A stretch of DNA of 64,000 bases from Struthio camelus (GCF_040807025.1 NC_090981.1:2864501-2928500), one strand, 5' to 3'; positions 10,000 to 22,840 are shown, counted from the first letter of the stretch. Translations and numbers: made by a program. Notes: generated by a model from the letters alone, not told the origin.

Positions 10000-10688
10000 G
10001 TATTGGTTCCGCGGCGGGATCGGCTGCGGGGAGCTGTTCACCCTCAGCTTGGTGATGAACGGAGAGGGCTGCTGGTTGCAGAGGGGCTGGAGGGAAGGGA
10101 ATCAGGGCGTGGGGGGCTGTACAGGTACATGTAGAATGCCAGGGTGTGTAGAAGGGATTTGGGGTGGGAGATTCAGGGCATCAGAGCAAGCTGGAGAGGA
10201 TGAGAATCAGACAAGTCCTCTTCTCCTGTATGCAGAGGAGCCCCTCACAACTTGGCTCTGACCCAGCGAGCCCGGCTGTTTCTGGGGAGAGCGCGGGGCG
10301 AATTTGGAGAGCTGAAAGTTCGCTCTGGAATCCGCCAAACTCGGGGTGCAACTGGCAGCATGTCTCCTTTCTCCTTTAGTTTTAAGGCCAGCCCCGTCCC
10401 TCTATTGCACTGGGGAGCATGTGCCGTGCCTGCTTCTCCCCTCGTGGTGTGCGGCCAGCAGAGGGAAGCAGTATAATGCAAAGAGGGGCTACAAATCCCC
10501 TCCCCCCGTCCAGTTGGTGGGCATCTCTCAATCTCTGGGAGTTCAGTTCCTTCCTTAAAAGGAAGTTGTGTGTGTGGTTGCGCTGCATTAGAAGTTTTCT
10601 ATTTGTTGGGGGTTATTTGGGCGGGAGAGGGGAGTACCGCGATTCCAGTCGCCCCCTGCCCCGAATCCATGCACCTCTCTCCTCTCCC

Positions 10689-10703
10689 CGCCCCCCCCCC
10701 CCC
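10689..10703 (+). repeat. Poly-C run
   Basis: A run of about 14 C interrupted only at its edges, in the CpG-rich block. Confidence 0.8.
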
Positions 10704-10988
10704 GCGGGAGCTGAGCTGGTTCCAGTTTGAGTTGCATCCAGAGCTGCTAGTAAAACCAATTTACTTTGCTTCCCTCTGGCTCTTCGTGTCACTTGCCAGG
10801 CTGCGAAGCCTGATTCCCGCCCCCCGCCCACGCGCGCACTCTCTCCCTCCTCTTCCCTCTCCCTGGGCACAGGAGCCGCTTGCCTGGCGGCTCGCACGCA
10901 TTTTGCAGAGTGCTTCACCTTCAAACGTCCTTCCTGCTCTTCACGGCTCAAGCTGGCACACTAGGAGCACAAACTCCGGAAATCGAGG

Positions 10989-11030
10989 GTGTGTGTGTGT
11001 GTGTGTGTGGTGTGTGTGGTGTGTGTGCGC
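10989..11030 (+). repeat. (GT)n microsatellite
   Basis: GT dinucleotide run interrupted by two GG steps, between the CpG block and the CPLX2 coding exon. Confidence 0.95.
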
Positions 11031-11445
11031 ACAAAGCTTTAACTCCCTTCCTGCTCAGCTGCAGGAATCTCAGTCCTGGAGTTAGCAACTGGAGATCCTC
11101 ACGGTCCTATTCACAGCTAGTTCCTGGGGACCTGCCTCCCTGCCAGCAGAGACAGGTGTCATTATCAGAGTACCGTCAAGCCTAGCTGCTGCCATTTAGG
11201 GGAGCACAGTATCCCTTAACCCACCTTCCTGGTCCCTGGGATGTTGCTGTACCCACTCTGTGCTAGGTGCTGCCTTGTTCTGCAAAGCCAAATTTCAAGG
11301 GGAAAACATTTTTGCTGCACTCAGACAAGGAGGAGGAAAGTGGGAGAAGAAAGGAACATAAATCTCAGCTGGACAGGGCAAGGCATAAGCCATCTCTCTT
11401 CCTAGAGACCTCACTCATCTCTTGGTCATTTTGTGTTCCTTGCAG

Positions 11446-11555
11446 GCTGCCCTCCAAGGACTTGGTTTCTGGTCAACTTGTGTGTGAGGTGTGAGCGAGT
11501 GGGCAGCACCCCTAAGCCATCACCATGGATTTTGTTATGAAACAAGCTTTAGGAG
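11446..11555 (+). other. CPLX2: CPLX2 exon carrying the start codon
   Basis: The exon is bounded by a good acceptor (pyrimidine-rich CATTTTGTGTTCCTTGCAG ending at 11445) and a canonical donor (GGAG followed by GTAAGTATGG from 11556). Its first 79 bases are 5' untranslated; the start codon is in a strong context (CATCACCATGG). Confidence 0.8.
11525..11555 (+). CDS. CPLX2: Complexin-2, first coding exon (N-terminal 10 codons)
   Basis: The frame from ATG 11525 reads MDFVMKQALG plus the first base of a glycine codon, then the GTAAGT donor (phase 1). MDFVMKQALGG is the N-terminus of complexin-2; complexin-1 has E at position 2. Complexins are small (about 134 residues) cytosolic presynaptic proteins that bind the groove of the assembled SNARE complex through a central helix and control calcium-triggered vesicle fusion. 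The N-terminal segment seen here is the part linked to activating fusion. The accessory and central helices and the C-terminal membrane-binding part are in later exons. I searched the + strand downstream for a continuation (ATKDMGK-type codons) and did not find it, so the next exon lies beyond 64000 or was missed. Identification rests on 11 residues plus splice sites. Confidence 0.82.
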
Positions 11556-14500
11556 GTAAGTATGGCTGGTGCAGGAGGGGCTTTGCATCTTCCACTCCTG
11601 TCAGCTGACCCTCCCCCCCCAACACTGTCTAGTAGAGCCTGTCGCTAGGAGAACTCATTGGGGACCCTAAACCTGTTAGCTTTGTTTGGTTCCCCCCCCC
11701 CAGCCTGCAGGAGATGCATGCCTTATGTATGGCTTCAAAGTCAAGTGTTCGGGGAATCTGAGCAGGAGGGGGCAGCAACGATCAGAGAGTAAAGTCCCTG
11801 GCTTCCAATTCAGAAGGCGAGACTTTCCATCCATGGACTCAAGGCTTTGCTTTGTGCCCTGCCACTGGGGCAAGTATTACAAGGCTTGCCAGTAGCAGGC
11901 AGGTCTAGTCAGAGCAAGCCAAAGAAAGGGTAGCAACTGCTATGTGTGGAGCCTCTCTTCTATTCCCCTCTAAACTTTGGCCAGAGCCTGACCTAAACTC
12001 AGGCAGTGCAGATATTCTTATGCCCAGCATTAGAACAGTTATTTTTAATAAAATTGCTGCAATAAACAGGTAGACAATGATCACATATCCCCACCTCACA
12101 CACGCACACACCACGTATGGATTTGAGGCTGACCTTTAATGTGGTTTCAATATATTTCCTGATACATGTGATGAATTGTTTTAACTGAACAGTGCAAAAA
12201 AAACCCACCATGGAAGTATATGGGATTCCCTTAGTCTGCTACAATTATGCTACCTTTCTGGGCTTGATGAGACTATCACTGAAATGATGCTGAATGCTGC
12301 TTCCTACTGGGAGTTGGAATGGTTGTCCCTCAAGAGGAAGTCAGTGGGGAGATTCTGAAGAAGCCTTTTTTCTTTGGTTTACAGTGTATCAGATCTGTTT
12401 ACTTGTCTGTTTATTTGTTTTTTTTTCCCTTGGCAAAATTGTAGGGTCATGAGGCTTGCAGTGCTTTTCTTGCATGGTGTTATTAATGTCATTTTCAGTT
12501 TCAATACATGATAGAGACATTTATTGCAGGAGTCTCTTTCATGGCAAGAAAACATAGTTTTTCATCTTGGAAAGGAACTGTTTTCCATCAGGGGAGCAAA
12601 ATCTCACAATTTAGAGCAAAGCATTCCAAGCATTGGTTGGGGTATTTTGCATGGGAAGGTAAAACCAGAGGAGAGAAAAGCATCTTATATGATTGCACAA
12701 AAAAGCAAGGTTGAAGCTATGTGAGCACATAGGGGTGCTTATGGAGGTTGGGCTTCATTTAATTTATCCTCAGTGCCTGCTTTGGAAGGGAAACAATTTT
12801 GTCAAGGGCAGATTTTTGCACCTCTGGCTAGAGTATGAATGAGGTTACTTACCTTGACATGAATAAGGCTACCTACAGAGCAGAGGTCTAGCCAGTGCAG
12901 CTGCTGATGAGAGAATCCACTGAAGGGAAGTTACTGCTTGGGGACTGTGATACAAGGTTGGGGGGGGGGATTTTGAAGCAAAGTAATAACAATTGAGGTG
13001 CATGCCTTTTCTTGCAGGTTAGTGGCTGACAGGAGTTGTTGGTGATGTGTACCTTTGCTAAAGAACTTTTACTCTGGGCAGACATCCATTCTAACTACAC
13101 ATGGCATGCCAGGGTCAGGATGTGCATTATAACAGGAGCCACTGAGAAAGCAGGTTTGGAAAGCATCTGCTTATCTGTGGATTTTGCATTTCTGACATCT
13201 CAAGCAACACACTGCCCTGGGCACCAGCTCTTCTGCCAGATAACTTAATAGATTAGCAAAGCATGTATCTGGATCTTGCCTGCTTACCTGATACAGAAGC
13301 CTCTGCAGCACTGATGAAACCCAGAAAGTGTTAATTAGTTAAGCAGAAGCACATTTTTAAACTGCTGAAGGTTTGAAAGGGAAAACACAGGATTTCTTAA
13401 GGCTGATGTATTCTGGAAAGTTGAGGTGCTCTTGGGTGTCAGTTTCCCACCTGGTGCTAAAGCTCAAACTGATGTGAACGTTTGTTCCTGTGACCCAACT
13501 GTCTTATGCACAGTGGGCTGTGAGCTAAAGGTTACAGTTTATTTCCTTAATTATGGGACCAGTTCCTCCTTTTCATATGCAATCTGACAGTTCTGACATT
13601 TCAAGCCAGAGGGGAGACACTCGGACTGAATGATGCACACAGTCTCTGGTGCATGACAAACTTGCTTTGGTTAGGATACCTTGTACAATCTGCTAACAAG
13701 TTCTTTCATTAGCTCAGCCTTGGGGAGTTCTTCCTGTGTGTTTTTTGTGGTCCCTTGATTTTGACTTAATTGGGCTTTCACTGTAACCCCTCTGAGCTGT
13801 TTTTGTTGTTTTTCAGGGTTTTTTTTTCTGTAGTGCTAAAGTGCTTACCTCAAAATCTTTTTCCATTCATGGAAAAGAAAAATGTTGCTACTGTCATCAC
13901 TGGAGTCCCCTCCAGTTAGCAGAGAATCAGGCCTGTTATGCATTGCCTGCAGATAACCTACAGCAGTGACAGCTTAACCCTTTCACTACCTCAAATCCAC
14001 TCTTTGATCCCTCCTTGGGACATCTCAGGGAGGAGGGAGGCCACTTGGATTTTCCTGAGTGCTGTGTGCATGGTATTTCCTATCTGCATCCAGCACCAAA
14101 GTGGTCAGCTGAGGCTGGAGCTTGGGGTAGCTGAGAGTTCAGTTCTGAGCTCTATTTGCAGAGGGGGTGTTTGTGCCAGGAGAGCCTTTTGTCAATGGAT
14201 GAGGCTGTTGGGGCTAGTCTCTACAGAGCTCTGAGGTACCTGAGGCCTTTAGGACCAAGCCACTTCCTGACAGAATGTTCAAAGGAGACATTGGAAGGAA
14301 AATATTGCTGCTTTCTCGCTCCCCTTCCAAAGCAAAAGGATGCCTTGAATCTTGCTTAATTAATAATAAATTGGAGCCTTAGCAGAAAAGTCACTGTGGG
14401 AGTTAGGCCCTTGCCTTTGAAGTGATCCCTGGAGATGCTTCCTCTGGCTCTAGTGGCATTCAAGGTTTGCTTTGCCTCAGAGTATTTCCAGTCTTTGAGG

Positions 14501-16179
14501 GAAGTTCCACATAGCTTTTGCTTTTGTGGTAAGAGCTGTTGTACACCTGAATCTTTATGCCCTTTCCTTTTTTTCCTCTTTGACAATGAAAGTTGACCCT
14601 GGTGGGGGCCAAAGTGTTGTGTTTTTTGTTGTGTTTTTTTGCTTTCTGTTTTGTTTTGTTTTGCCAGCTGCATGGTACTGGTGCTAATTGAGGATGTTAA
14701 TGTTGTTTTTTGGCCTCTCTTTCACAGAGGATGTTATTTGCAGTAGCAAATACAGACCTAGGTATTAGGGCATTACATGATGTATCATGGTTCCTTAGAT
14801 CTTCCTGGGGTCAATGGGACTCTGCAAACATGATCCACTGTGGAATGTAAGCTACTGGTTTCCTTTGCCTCAATTCATTGAGGGTAGTAGAAGCTCAGGT
14901 TGTAATAGCTCCTGCTGTTAGCTGTGTAGGTTTCCTATTCATTTCATAATATGCTGGATGTGAGGACAGCCACCAGAGAAGGCTAGTGTATATGAATGTT
15001 GTAGATCAGAGGGTTATATCCTTCAATTAGGAGGGAAGGTAAATCCATGAAATCAACAGGGTTGGTTACTCATGAGTTTAAAGATCTTCCTGAGTTAGGA
15101 TGAGAACACATGTCCTGTTGCTGTGGATCCTTAGCGATGCATTAGCTCTGGGCTAATGTACAGGGCTCCAAACAAGTACAGCAATCTCTGCAAAAGGCTC
15201 TCCATTCTTGAGAGAAGATAGGCATCCTGCCCATTTGGAGGACAGGAATCTCCCCTCTACTGGAGCACAAGGTTCCAATCCCACAAAGCCAATAGCATGA
15301 AGGACCATTTTAACAATGAGACCTTTATACAAGAAATTGCTTTGGTGAATTTGGGGCAGCCTCAGAGGGCTGAGTAGGGTACACAAATGTACACATTTGG
15401 TGGGAAGACAAAATATTTCCAAGGTTGGAGGGCTTAACTCCAGTGGCTTTTGAAGGCTAATAAAGGGTTTCAAAGGCCTGAAATAGAGGATAGGATGGAG
15501 GGAAGGCAGGCAGCTAGGAGTGGATGAATTCCAGCTGCTATGGCTTATCTAATGTCAGGAGGGTGTATACACATGTGCATGCTCTTATGTTTGAACATTG
15601 CACTCCCCCTTTGAATGTCATATGATAGTGTTCAGAGGGAGAATGAATGGAAACAATGGCTGGTGCTAAACTCACAGACAGATTCGGGTTCTAAAATCCT
15701 CTGGGGTGGGGCTCCTCAGTGCTTCAGATTTATCTCTGCCCTTAAAGAGAAGGCAAGGTTTGTGAAGTGGTGGCTACCACTTGGAGGAAAACGCTCCCTA
15801 GAAGCAACTGAAATTTTTACTCCTACCATTCCACCTCTAGCAACTGCAGGAACACCAAGGTGAGGCTCTTCCCTTTTCACAGCAGGGTGAGGAGTGATCT
15901 GCCCTAGCCCTGACCCCCTTCCTCCTCTTTGGAAGCAACAAAATGTAGTTGCAGCTATGTGTTAGCTCATTGACTGCTGAGATTGAGTACTTACTCAGAG
16001 TTAGGTAGAACCTTAAATATTCCTCTGAATCACGGCTTTTAGTAATACATTAGCTGCAATCTTATTCTCTCACCTGCAGATGGGTTGCAAAAGCTTATTT
16101 ATAGCTGGTTTTATTTCACATACGTTGGCTGTAGTGGAAGCCAAACGTGCCTTGGAAGATGCTAAGCTGTGCCTGTAAG
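11556..16179 (+). other. CPLX2: CPLX2 intron, single-copy sequence
   Basis: About 4.6 kb of ordinary intronic sequence downstream of the coding exon. Homopolymer stretches occur (poly-C at 11693 and 11613, poly-G at 12960), but I recognise no gene or mobile element. Confidence 0.5.
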
Positions 16180-16576
16180 TATCAGGGCCCAGAGTGCACC
16201 ACTAGGCCTTCATTGCCCTGACCAGCCTCACCTGGGGCCTCCACCCACACCTTCTGCCCATGAGCCTAGGAGCCTTATATAAGCTCAGGGCTTTATTCTT
16301 TACCTGAGCTAGGTTGTAGGTGTTTCTGTTCCTAGTTTTGTTCTTGAGTTGATATCTGGATTTTCTGGCTTGACCTCAGGCCTGACTTATTTCCTTTCTT
16401 TTTGCCTGGTGATTGCTGGACTGTTGATAGGACCTGTTGTCACTGCCTTGATTTGTTCACCTGGCTTGGGTGCTGTGGGGTTGTGTCTTGTTGGTGAGGT
16501 CATTGCCCAGGTTACCTTAAGGCCACCCTTGCCTTTTGGCTTGCCTTCTCTTAGCTGGCCCTTGCTGCTCCCTGAC
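16180..16576 (+). repeat. Gypsy-family LTR (copy B)
   Basis: Starts TATCAGGGCCCAGAGTGCAC, contains the family core CTGCCCATGAGCCTAGGAG with a TATA-like TTATATAAGC, and ends CCCTTGCTGCTCCCTGACA. At about 397 bp it is shorter than the 520-566 bp copies at 53932-58597, through internal loss. No adjacent internal element sequence and no clear target duplication were found, so it is most likely an old solo LTR. Confidence 0.7.
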
Positions 16577-17079
16577 AAAATATTCAACTGTAGGCATAAC
16601 TGATGTCAATGACAAAGATAGTTTCTATATAAACTTACCTATATAACTATAGCTATAGTTATTCTCTGTTTTATTTCTATAAAATAGAATAATCTGGGGC
16701 ATATTTGGAAAGATGAACTTGCTGAAGTTCTTTGGTTCTGATTATATTTACTCTAGAATGCTTTAAGTACCAACTAAAGTAATATCAGAATTGTTGATCA
16801 TTATCTTCAAGGGTCCATGAAAGATGGATGAGGTGTTAGAAGCCTGGAAAATAAAAAATAGTCTTGTTTTAAAGATGGATGGGAAGAAGAACTGAGTAAT
16901 TATTGGTAATCTAGTCCAGTTTTTCACTCTGTTCTATCCTCTTTCCCTCCTCTGACTGCTGTCATAAATAATCAAATGATTTGTAAGACTATGGCTGTTA
17001 CTTTTCTATTATCTCCTAATGTGAATTTAAGAATCTATTTCCCTTTGATATCAAGTAACCAGTTCTATGTATATAAAGG
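16577..17079 (+). other. Intron, nothing recognised
   Basis: AT-rich non-coding sequence without recognised elements. Confidence 0.5.
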
Positions 17080-17560
17080 ATCAAAAGATACCATCTATTG
17101 TGACTTCAGTAAGACTTTTGACAAAATTGCACATTTCCATAATTACACTTAATAGATATGGTATAGATGAGACTGTCATAGAGACATAGCAAAACTGATT
17201 ACAAGATGGTGTTGAGAGGGCAATTGTCAAAGGAATGATGCTTTGAGTAAAGCTTTTGAGGGAGTCCTAGCTTGTGTTCTAGTTGATATTGTCATTAATG
17301 ACTTTGAATAGAAAGCATGCTTACTAAACTTGTGATGATGGCCCCCTAGTATAAACTGCAAGTGTATTGGAAGATAGGATTCAACTTCAAAGTGACTTTG
17401 ACACCTTGGGAAAAAATAATTTTAAAAAATGTGATTCAATTAAACAAGGACATGTAGAGAGTTCTACTTCTTGGTAGTAATATCAGCTGCATGATTACAA
17501 GATAACAATTCTATATCAAAGGATCTGAGGACTAGGATGCTAAGTGGATTTGTTCATTAT
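17080..17560 (+). mobile_element. Ancient CR1/L3-like LINE relic
   Basis: Strongly decayed, but the order of RT landmarks survives at nucleotide level: GACTTCAGTAAGACTTTTGACAAA (DFSK.FDK), then a segment corresponding to the VPQG-to-FINDL region near 17260-17310, a degenerate catalytic-site region near 17330, and the FNK-type stretch near 17440. Frameshifts and stops are frequent. It is far older than the CR1 at 7190. Confidence 0.55.
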
Positions 17561-20059
17561 ATTTTATGAAAGTGCATGTTTAATCAAAGCTTTAATTCAC
17601 AAAGAGGATTTTTAAAGTTTTTTTTTAATGGAGGGAATAGTATAAACAGTTCATCTTTCCTTTGCACATAAACCTTCACCTTTGAGAATTATGTTTTAGT
17701 CTCACACAAAGAAAAACAATTCTCACTGCAAACAATTGTGTTTTAGTGTGCTAAATACTTATTTTATGTTGAAATTAAATGTGTATGTGCCACTCTTTTC
17801 CCCACGTTAGTCTCCAAGAAAAATATGGCATGCGGTATTTATAGCATTATCAATTTTTAGGGTTTAGTCTCCTTGTTCTCTTTGGTAATAGAAAAAGACC
17901 AGATGTAATCCGTCTCTTAAAATCAGAATTCTCCAATCAGCTGCATCTCTAGCAACCTCTTTGCCCTCCTTATCAATCATATACTAGTTCCTGAAAATAT
18001 GTTCCAATATCCCCTTCAGATTCTGGTAAGGCTGCCCTTCCTGCTTTCCAGGACTCTGCAGTTCCTAATGCTGCTCAGAGGTGGGGTGGCAAGTCACTTC
18101 TGCAATGCAAGCAGTGAAACTGAGAGATGCTTCAGCCTGAAAGTGTTGTGGTTTTTTGGGTTTTTTGTTTGTTCTGGTTTTTTTGGAAGGCAGGTCAAAA
18201 GAATGATACAGACACAGTTCTGAGGAACTGTATTTTCAAAGAAAAATCAGCTTCTCCAATGATAACTTTCAGAGCAGAGTGCTGTTTCTTGTGGGCAAAC
18301 CAACTTTTCTATTTTCAATGTCCTTCAGATTTGTTTCTGACTATTGCTTCTTTGAAAAAAAAAATTAAATCTTAAAAAAAAAAAGCCCAAACTTTTGGAA
18401 TTCCTGATAATTGTAGGTGAATCAAAACAGCCTTTACTGTGAACAGTTCTGTCTGGGAGTGGAAAAAAAAAATAAAATCTTTATTTGAAAGCCCCTCTAT
18501 AAAAGACTGAATCTATTCTCAGGATTTGTTTATATATATTTATATAAAAATATAAAAACTCCTTTTTTGATAACTATACCTTTTTTCCTCTGTATGTTCC
18601 CCTTCCTTCCCCTCCCCCTTCTCACCCCACAGCTCAAAGATTTATAATTTGAGATGCATTAAAACTGCTGAGGGAAGAAGGTTGAGGGGATATATTGCTC
18701 TCTCTAAATGCACACAAAAAGTAAATACAGCGAAGAGATGAGCTAATCTAGCTTAAGTACAATATTGGTAAAAGAAATGTATTCATAGCCAGTTCATCTC
18801 CATTATTAAGTCAGGAGTTAGTGTTTCTAATGTTTGGAAAAGTGAGACTTTGGAAGAGCCTAGTATTGGGAAGAGTGGAGCTAAAGCAGAAATTAGTTGT
18901 CAGATAGCTTCTTTTTTTAACTTATTAATTTATTTGCTTAATTTTACTAAATAAATGTAGTTGCAGGTGGCAGAGGGATGGGGCCAGTGGCATAGGAAAT
19001 CTTTTCCAGTCCTGGATTCATTACAGAAAATAGACAATCCCTTTGATTGTTTGCAAGAAGCTTCATAACAAGTTTCTTTCTAAAAGAGATATGGATTTTA
19101 CTTTGAGCCATTAGATTGCTCAAAACACATCTGTTGAGAGAATAGTTTGAGTCTAGACTGAAACCAGCAGTGTGCACAATTGGAAGAGATTAATGCAGAG
19201 CTGTGATAAATTCTCCTTTTCTTGATATCTTTATGGCTTTCCATCTGTGGCAGGGGAGAAGAGAGGGTAGTTCTGCTACCTCTGTCATATCACTGTTGCA
19301 GGATGTTCTGGTATCAGCTCTTGGATCCAGCTTAAGTGATTTTTTATTTCAGAGGCTTTAGTAGATGTGCAAAGCCATTTCTGGAATAGCTGGATTGATT
19401 GAGTATGATAATTAGATGTGTTGCACATTAGTTGTTAAGCTTCTGTGCACATGTATTACTGTATATTTATTGAGTATTTAAATGACTACTTCATGCACTA
19501 CGCTTGGTTTTCTCTACTATAAAATAAAATATTTAAAACAAGGTAAAGAAAAGGTGGGGGAGGTGGTGATTCCACCAGGATCTGGGTGGAACAGCACATT
19601 CCACACTGAAGCCTGTGCTGCTGTGGCTTCACTGCTACTTGGGGGCTGAATCAGGCGGATGAAAGGAAGCACAGATGTGTGACTGTATACCACAAACCAG
19701 CCACTGACTGAGGTGTTGCTGGATGCAGAGATAGGTTTTAGATGAATAATAAATTCATAATGAGAAGCTGCTTGTTGATATCTAAACTTCAGCTTAATTA
19801 ATTTGTGATAGACTCATCTGCTTAATTTTCCAGCTGAAGCATTGAAGTTCCCAAGTAAGCCCATTAAGCATTCCAACTGATAGACAAGCTTGACAATGGA
19901 AAGTAACACATCATTTTAAATGAAAAACTGTTTCATCATGTAACACTTTAAAAACACGTTTTCCTCAAGTAGCTCTCAGTAGGTCTGGGGAACAGATAGT
20001 GAGGAATGCTCTCCTCAGTGGCACTCAGCAATCTATGCTCTTCTGTGCATCTAGCTTGA
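17561..20059 (+). other. Intron, single-copy AT-rich sequence
   Basis: No gene or repeat recognised. Poly-A tracts occur near 18355-18390 and 18460, but without an identifiable SINE or retrocopy body. Confidence 0.5.
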
Positions 20060-20760
20060 ACATGTTCAAAGCTTGTTATCATGCCTCTACTCAGTCTTTT
20101 CTAGCTTAAATAGCCCACCTTTTTCAGGTTTTCCCTCTAAGGGCTGTGTTTCTTAGTCTGTTTTTCTCTTAGTTCTTGTTTTTTCCCTTCAGGACTCTCC
20201 ACATTGCTCTTGTGGCCCCAAAGAAGGATGCAGGACCTAAGATCTTAGTCAAGGTTTTATAGCCATGAACAGAGCACAAGGGTAACTTCCTGTGCCTTAG
20301 ATCTGACACCAGTTTAGATCTATCATCTTCCCCTTTTCAGCAGAACGGCTAATGATTCCCCCGCTCCCTGACTTATATTTGTACGCTTGGTTATTCCTGT
20401 CTTGGTAGAGTGCTTTGCTTTTGTACCCAATCTATCTTGGGCCATTTCCTGGCTTGTCAGAAGCATTTCAAATTTTAATCCTGTCTTCTAGGCAGCCTCT
20501 CTTAGCTTGCTGTTATCCAGATATGAATCTGTAGACAGCCTAGTTTGCCTGAAAGCTGCTTTGTTTTTTCTCCCCTGGTAATAAAAGCTATTCTACCTTC
20601 TAACAAGTCTTGACTCTCTTACATTGTTAGATTATCCTGGTTATACTAACACTACTACAACAATGGGATAAATGTTTGTGCTGTCATCCAAGTGATTAAT
20701 TAAAATAAAGGCTAGACCCTGCAGAACACCCTCCCCCTCCAGAACATCTTTCCAACCTGA
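20060..20760 (-). mobile_element. Ancient CR1-like LINE relic (antisense)
   Basis: The plus strand shows reverse-complement landmarks of a CR1 C-terminal region in the right order: TCTTTTCTAGCTTAAATAGCCC..TTTTTCAGG..TTTCC, TTGTGGCCCCAAAGAAGG..GCAGGACC near 20210-20240, and TCATCCAAGTGATTAATTAAAATAAAGGCTAGACCCTGCAGAACACC near 20690-20735, the complement of the region encoding the GVPQG..FINDL block. Heavily mutated and gapped. Confidence 0.5.
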
Positions 20761-22141
20761 CAACAAATCAATTGTGCGTCAGCTTCCAGACTTTACAAAG
20801 CAAACTGAGCAGTTGTCCCCTGGAGCCTTGTTGTTGTTTCTGTAGATGCCTGATAGATAGCACAGGCTTGCTTCTCCATTGCCTTATCTCTTGTGCTGGC
20901 AAGTTGCATATGTTCCAAGCTGTGAACACACTGTTGCCACCAGCATGGAGAGTAGCAGATTCTGAGGTCCCTTCCACAAGGCAACTTGTATCAGCTATCT
21001 TAGATGCCTCCCAGAGGCTAAGGAGACTCACCTTGGAGATGCTGGTCTCCCATCACTGGTATAGAAAATGTCCAGTAGCCATGCCATCTAGATGGCCAAG
21101 TTAGCTGAAATAGATCTCATCAGAGGTGTCTCTCCAACAAAAAATGAGGCTCTGCAAAGCCACGATTGCAGATTTGATTCAAAGCTGACTGGAAACATTT
21201 GCAAAAAAAGAAAACATTCTGTTGTCACTTTGATGTACACTAACCAGCAGTGAGCTTGATACCCTCATTGTGTCAGTTAACACACTTTTATTCCTTCACT
21301 TGCCCCTGTTAGAGCTTGGCAAATGCTTAGAATTAGGGCTGCCATGAAATTAAAGACAATTTTGGGGCGGAATGAGGAGGAATACTGTCAGCAGAGCCTG
21401 AACTTTGATTAATCTTATTTTATCAGCTGTCACACACTTGCAGATTTCCCAGAACAGAAGCATGTCTTGTACTTTCTAGAATTTAGATAATAATGGTGGC
21501 AAAGTGTCAATTAAATGCATGATCTGTGTTGTGTTCAACTGCATTAAATCAAGTTGTTCTCTTTGTTCTATTATGTCTTCTCCCATATTGCCTCTTTCAG
21601 GTACAGGAAGATTTGCCTGTTGAAATATAGCCTATTGTATGTTGGCACTGTCCCTGTTATCTCTTCCTGTGTGCTCTTCAGATAGGTTTGATGGACTCCG
21701 GCCCTCTCTTCTTGAGCAAATCAAAGCCTCATAGCAAGAAAAAAGCCCTCTTAAAGTTGTAGTGTATGCAGAAAGTGTGGCATTTATTGGGGGGAGGGGG
21801 GGATTTATGCCTCAGTTTGATGTGGGAGAAGACAGCATGGCTATAGGGGTGCTCTCACACCTCTCAGGGGCACCACTCGGTGGTGGTAGGGAAGACCTCA
21901 GCAGCACAAGCCATTTCCATGTATTCTGACATCATTTAACTTCAGTGCTGTAAACATGTACTGTGCTACTGAAGGAATTATAGAAACAGGAAGGAAAGTG
22001 GCATTTCTGAAATACTATGGGGAATATTCCCACATTGAAGGCATCTGAAGGATTAGCTGGAGTAGGTGAAATGGGAGGAAAAGACCTCTCCAATGGTCTT
22101 CACTTCCAAAACTGGAAGTAACCCTTCAAAATATGTTAGTG
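20761..22141 (+). other. Intron, nothing recognised
   Basis: A 110-codon frame at 20772-21104 has an opposite-strand shadow and no recognisable domain. I treat the region as non-coding. Confidence 0.5.
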
Positions 22142-22643
22142 TGTTAGAAAAGGGAGCTAATTTAGCTCTCGCCCAGCTTAGCACTAGCGCCTAAAGTAGA
22201 TGAAGCCTGCAGGCCGCAGGAGTGAGTTGTAAATGAGCTCGAGGGACATCGCTGAGGATGTGACTGCAAACCCAGCTCGAACCAGCCCTCAAGGATACAG
22301 CACACAACGGCCAGAGGTAACCGTCAACCTTGGGATAAGAGAAGGCACCGTGAAGCAGGAACACAGCAACCGTCCCGGGATGTAGACGTGAACCAATCCA
22401 GAGGAAAGAGACCACCGACTCAGGAAAGAAGATTGGGAGAGACTGTCACGGGCAGGCGGGGAAATTTGACTGTAAGGAGTATAATTACCCCAAAATTTCT
22501 TTGTTTGGGGTCCCTCCCTGGAGGCACCCAGCTCGAGGCGTTACTTTTGCTGTACCGTCATTTAAATAAATAATTAATTTTCCTGCTAGACGTACGTGAG
22601 ACTCTGCTCCTAGGAAACCTAGAGTCGAACTGTTTCCATAACA
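22142..22643 (+). repeat. Solo retroviral LTR with 4-bp target duplication
   Basis: 502 bp, TGTTAGAAAAGGG at the start and CTGTTTCCATAACA at the end, flanked on both sides by AGTG (22138-22141 and 22644-22647), a clean 4-bp target-site duplication. A polyadenylation signal (TTTAAATAAATAATT) lies near 22560, followed by a CpG-containing U5-like end (GACGTACGTGAG). CpG dinucleotides are far denser than in the flanking intron, which argues for a recent insertion. No internal retroviral sequence adjoins it, so it is a recombined solo LTR in the sense orientation of CPLX2. Confidence 0.8.
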
Positions 22644-22744
22644 AGTGCATCAATGCTTGCTTGAGTTTGTTGAGAGCCTGAAACAGTAGCTCTGCACGGT
22701 GGATGATAGTTTATTTCCACAGGTTTAACTTGATGATATAGCTT

Positions 22745-22840
22745 TTTGATACTTCACATAATAGAACCATAGAAAAAAATTAGGTCAGAAGGGAGCTTGG
22801 GAGGTGTCTGGTCCAACCCCCTGCTCAAAGCAGGCCTATT
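22745..22840 (-). mobile_element. CR1 LINE 3' end fragment (antisense)
   Basis: The plus strand reads ATAGAACCATAGAA..GGTCAGAAGGGAGCTTGGGAGGTG..TGGTCCAACCCCCTGCTCAAAGCAGG, the reverse complement of the CR1 3' end and tail. Only about 90 bp are present. Confidence 0.75.

Larger units (their letters stand above)
9420..10960 (+). promoter_or_regulatory. CPLX2: CpG-rich promoter-like region of CPLX2
   Basis: GC content and CpG frequency rise sharply relative to the AT-rich surroundings, with clusters of CpG around 9550-9640, 9900-10060, 10270-10340 and 10780-10900. GC-box-like motifs occur (GGGGCGGGG near 9620, CCCCGCCC near 10688). It lies 0.6-2 kb upstream of the first coding exon of CPLX2 on the same strand, the expected position for the promoter and 5' untranslated exons. 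The transcription start cannot be placed from sequence alone. I see no TATA box that decides it. Confidence 0.6.

Noticed and set aside
10570-11085. 171-codon + strand frame in the CpG block
   Set aside because: Proline- and leucine-rich translation of CpG and GT-repeat sequence, overlapping a minus-strand frame. No domain.
20772-21104. 110-codon + strand frame
   Set aside because: It has an equally long opposite-strand frame, no recognisable domain and no splice or start context. Likely chance.
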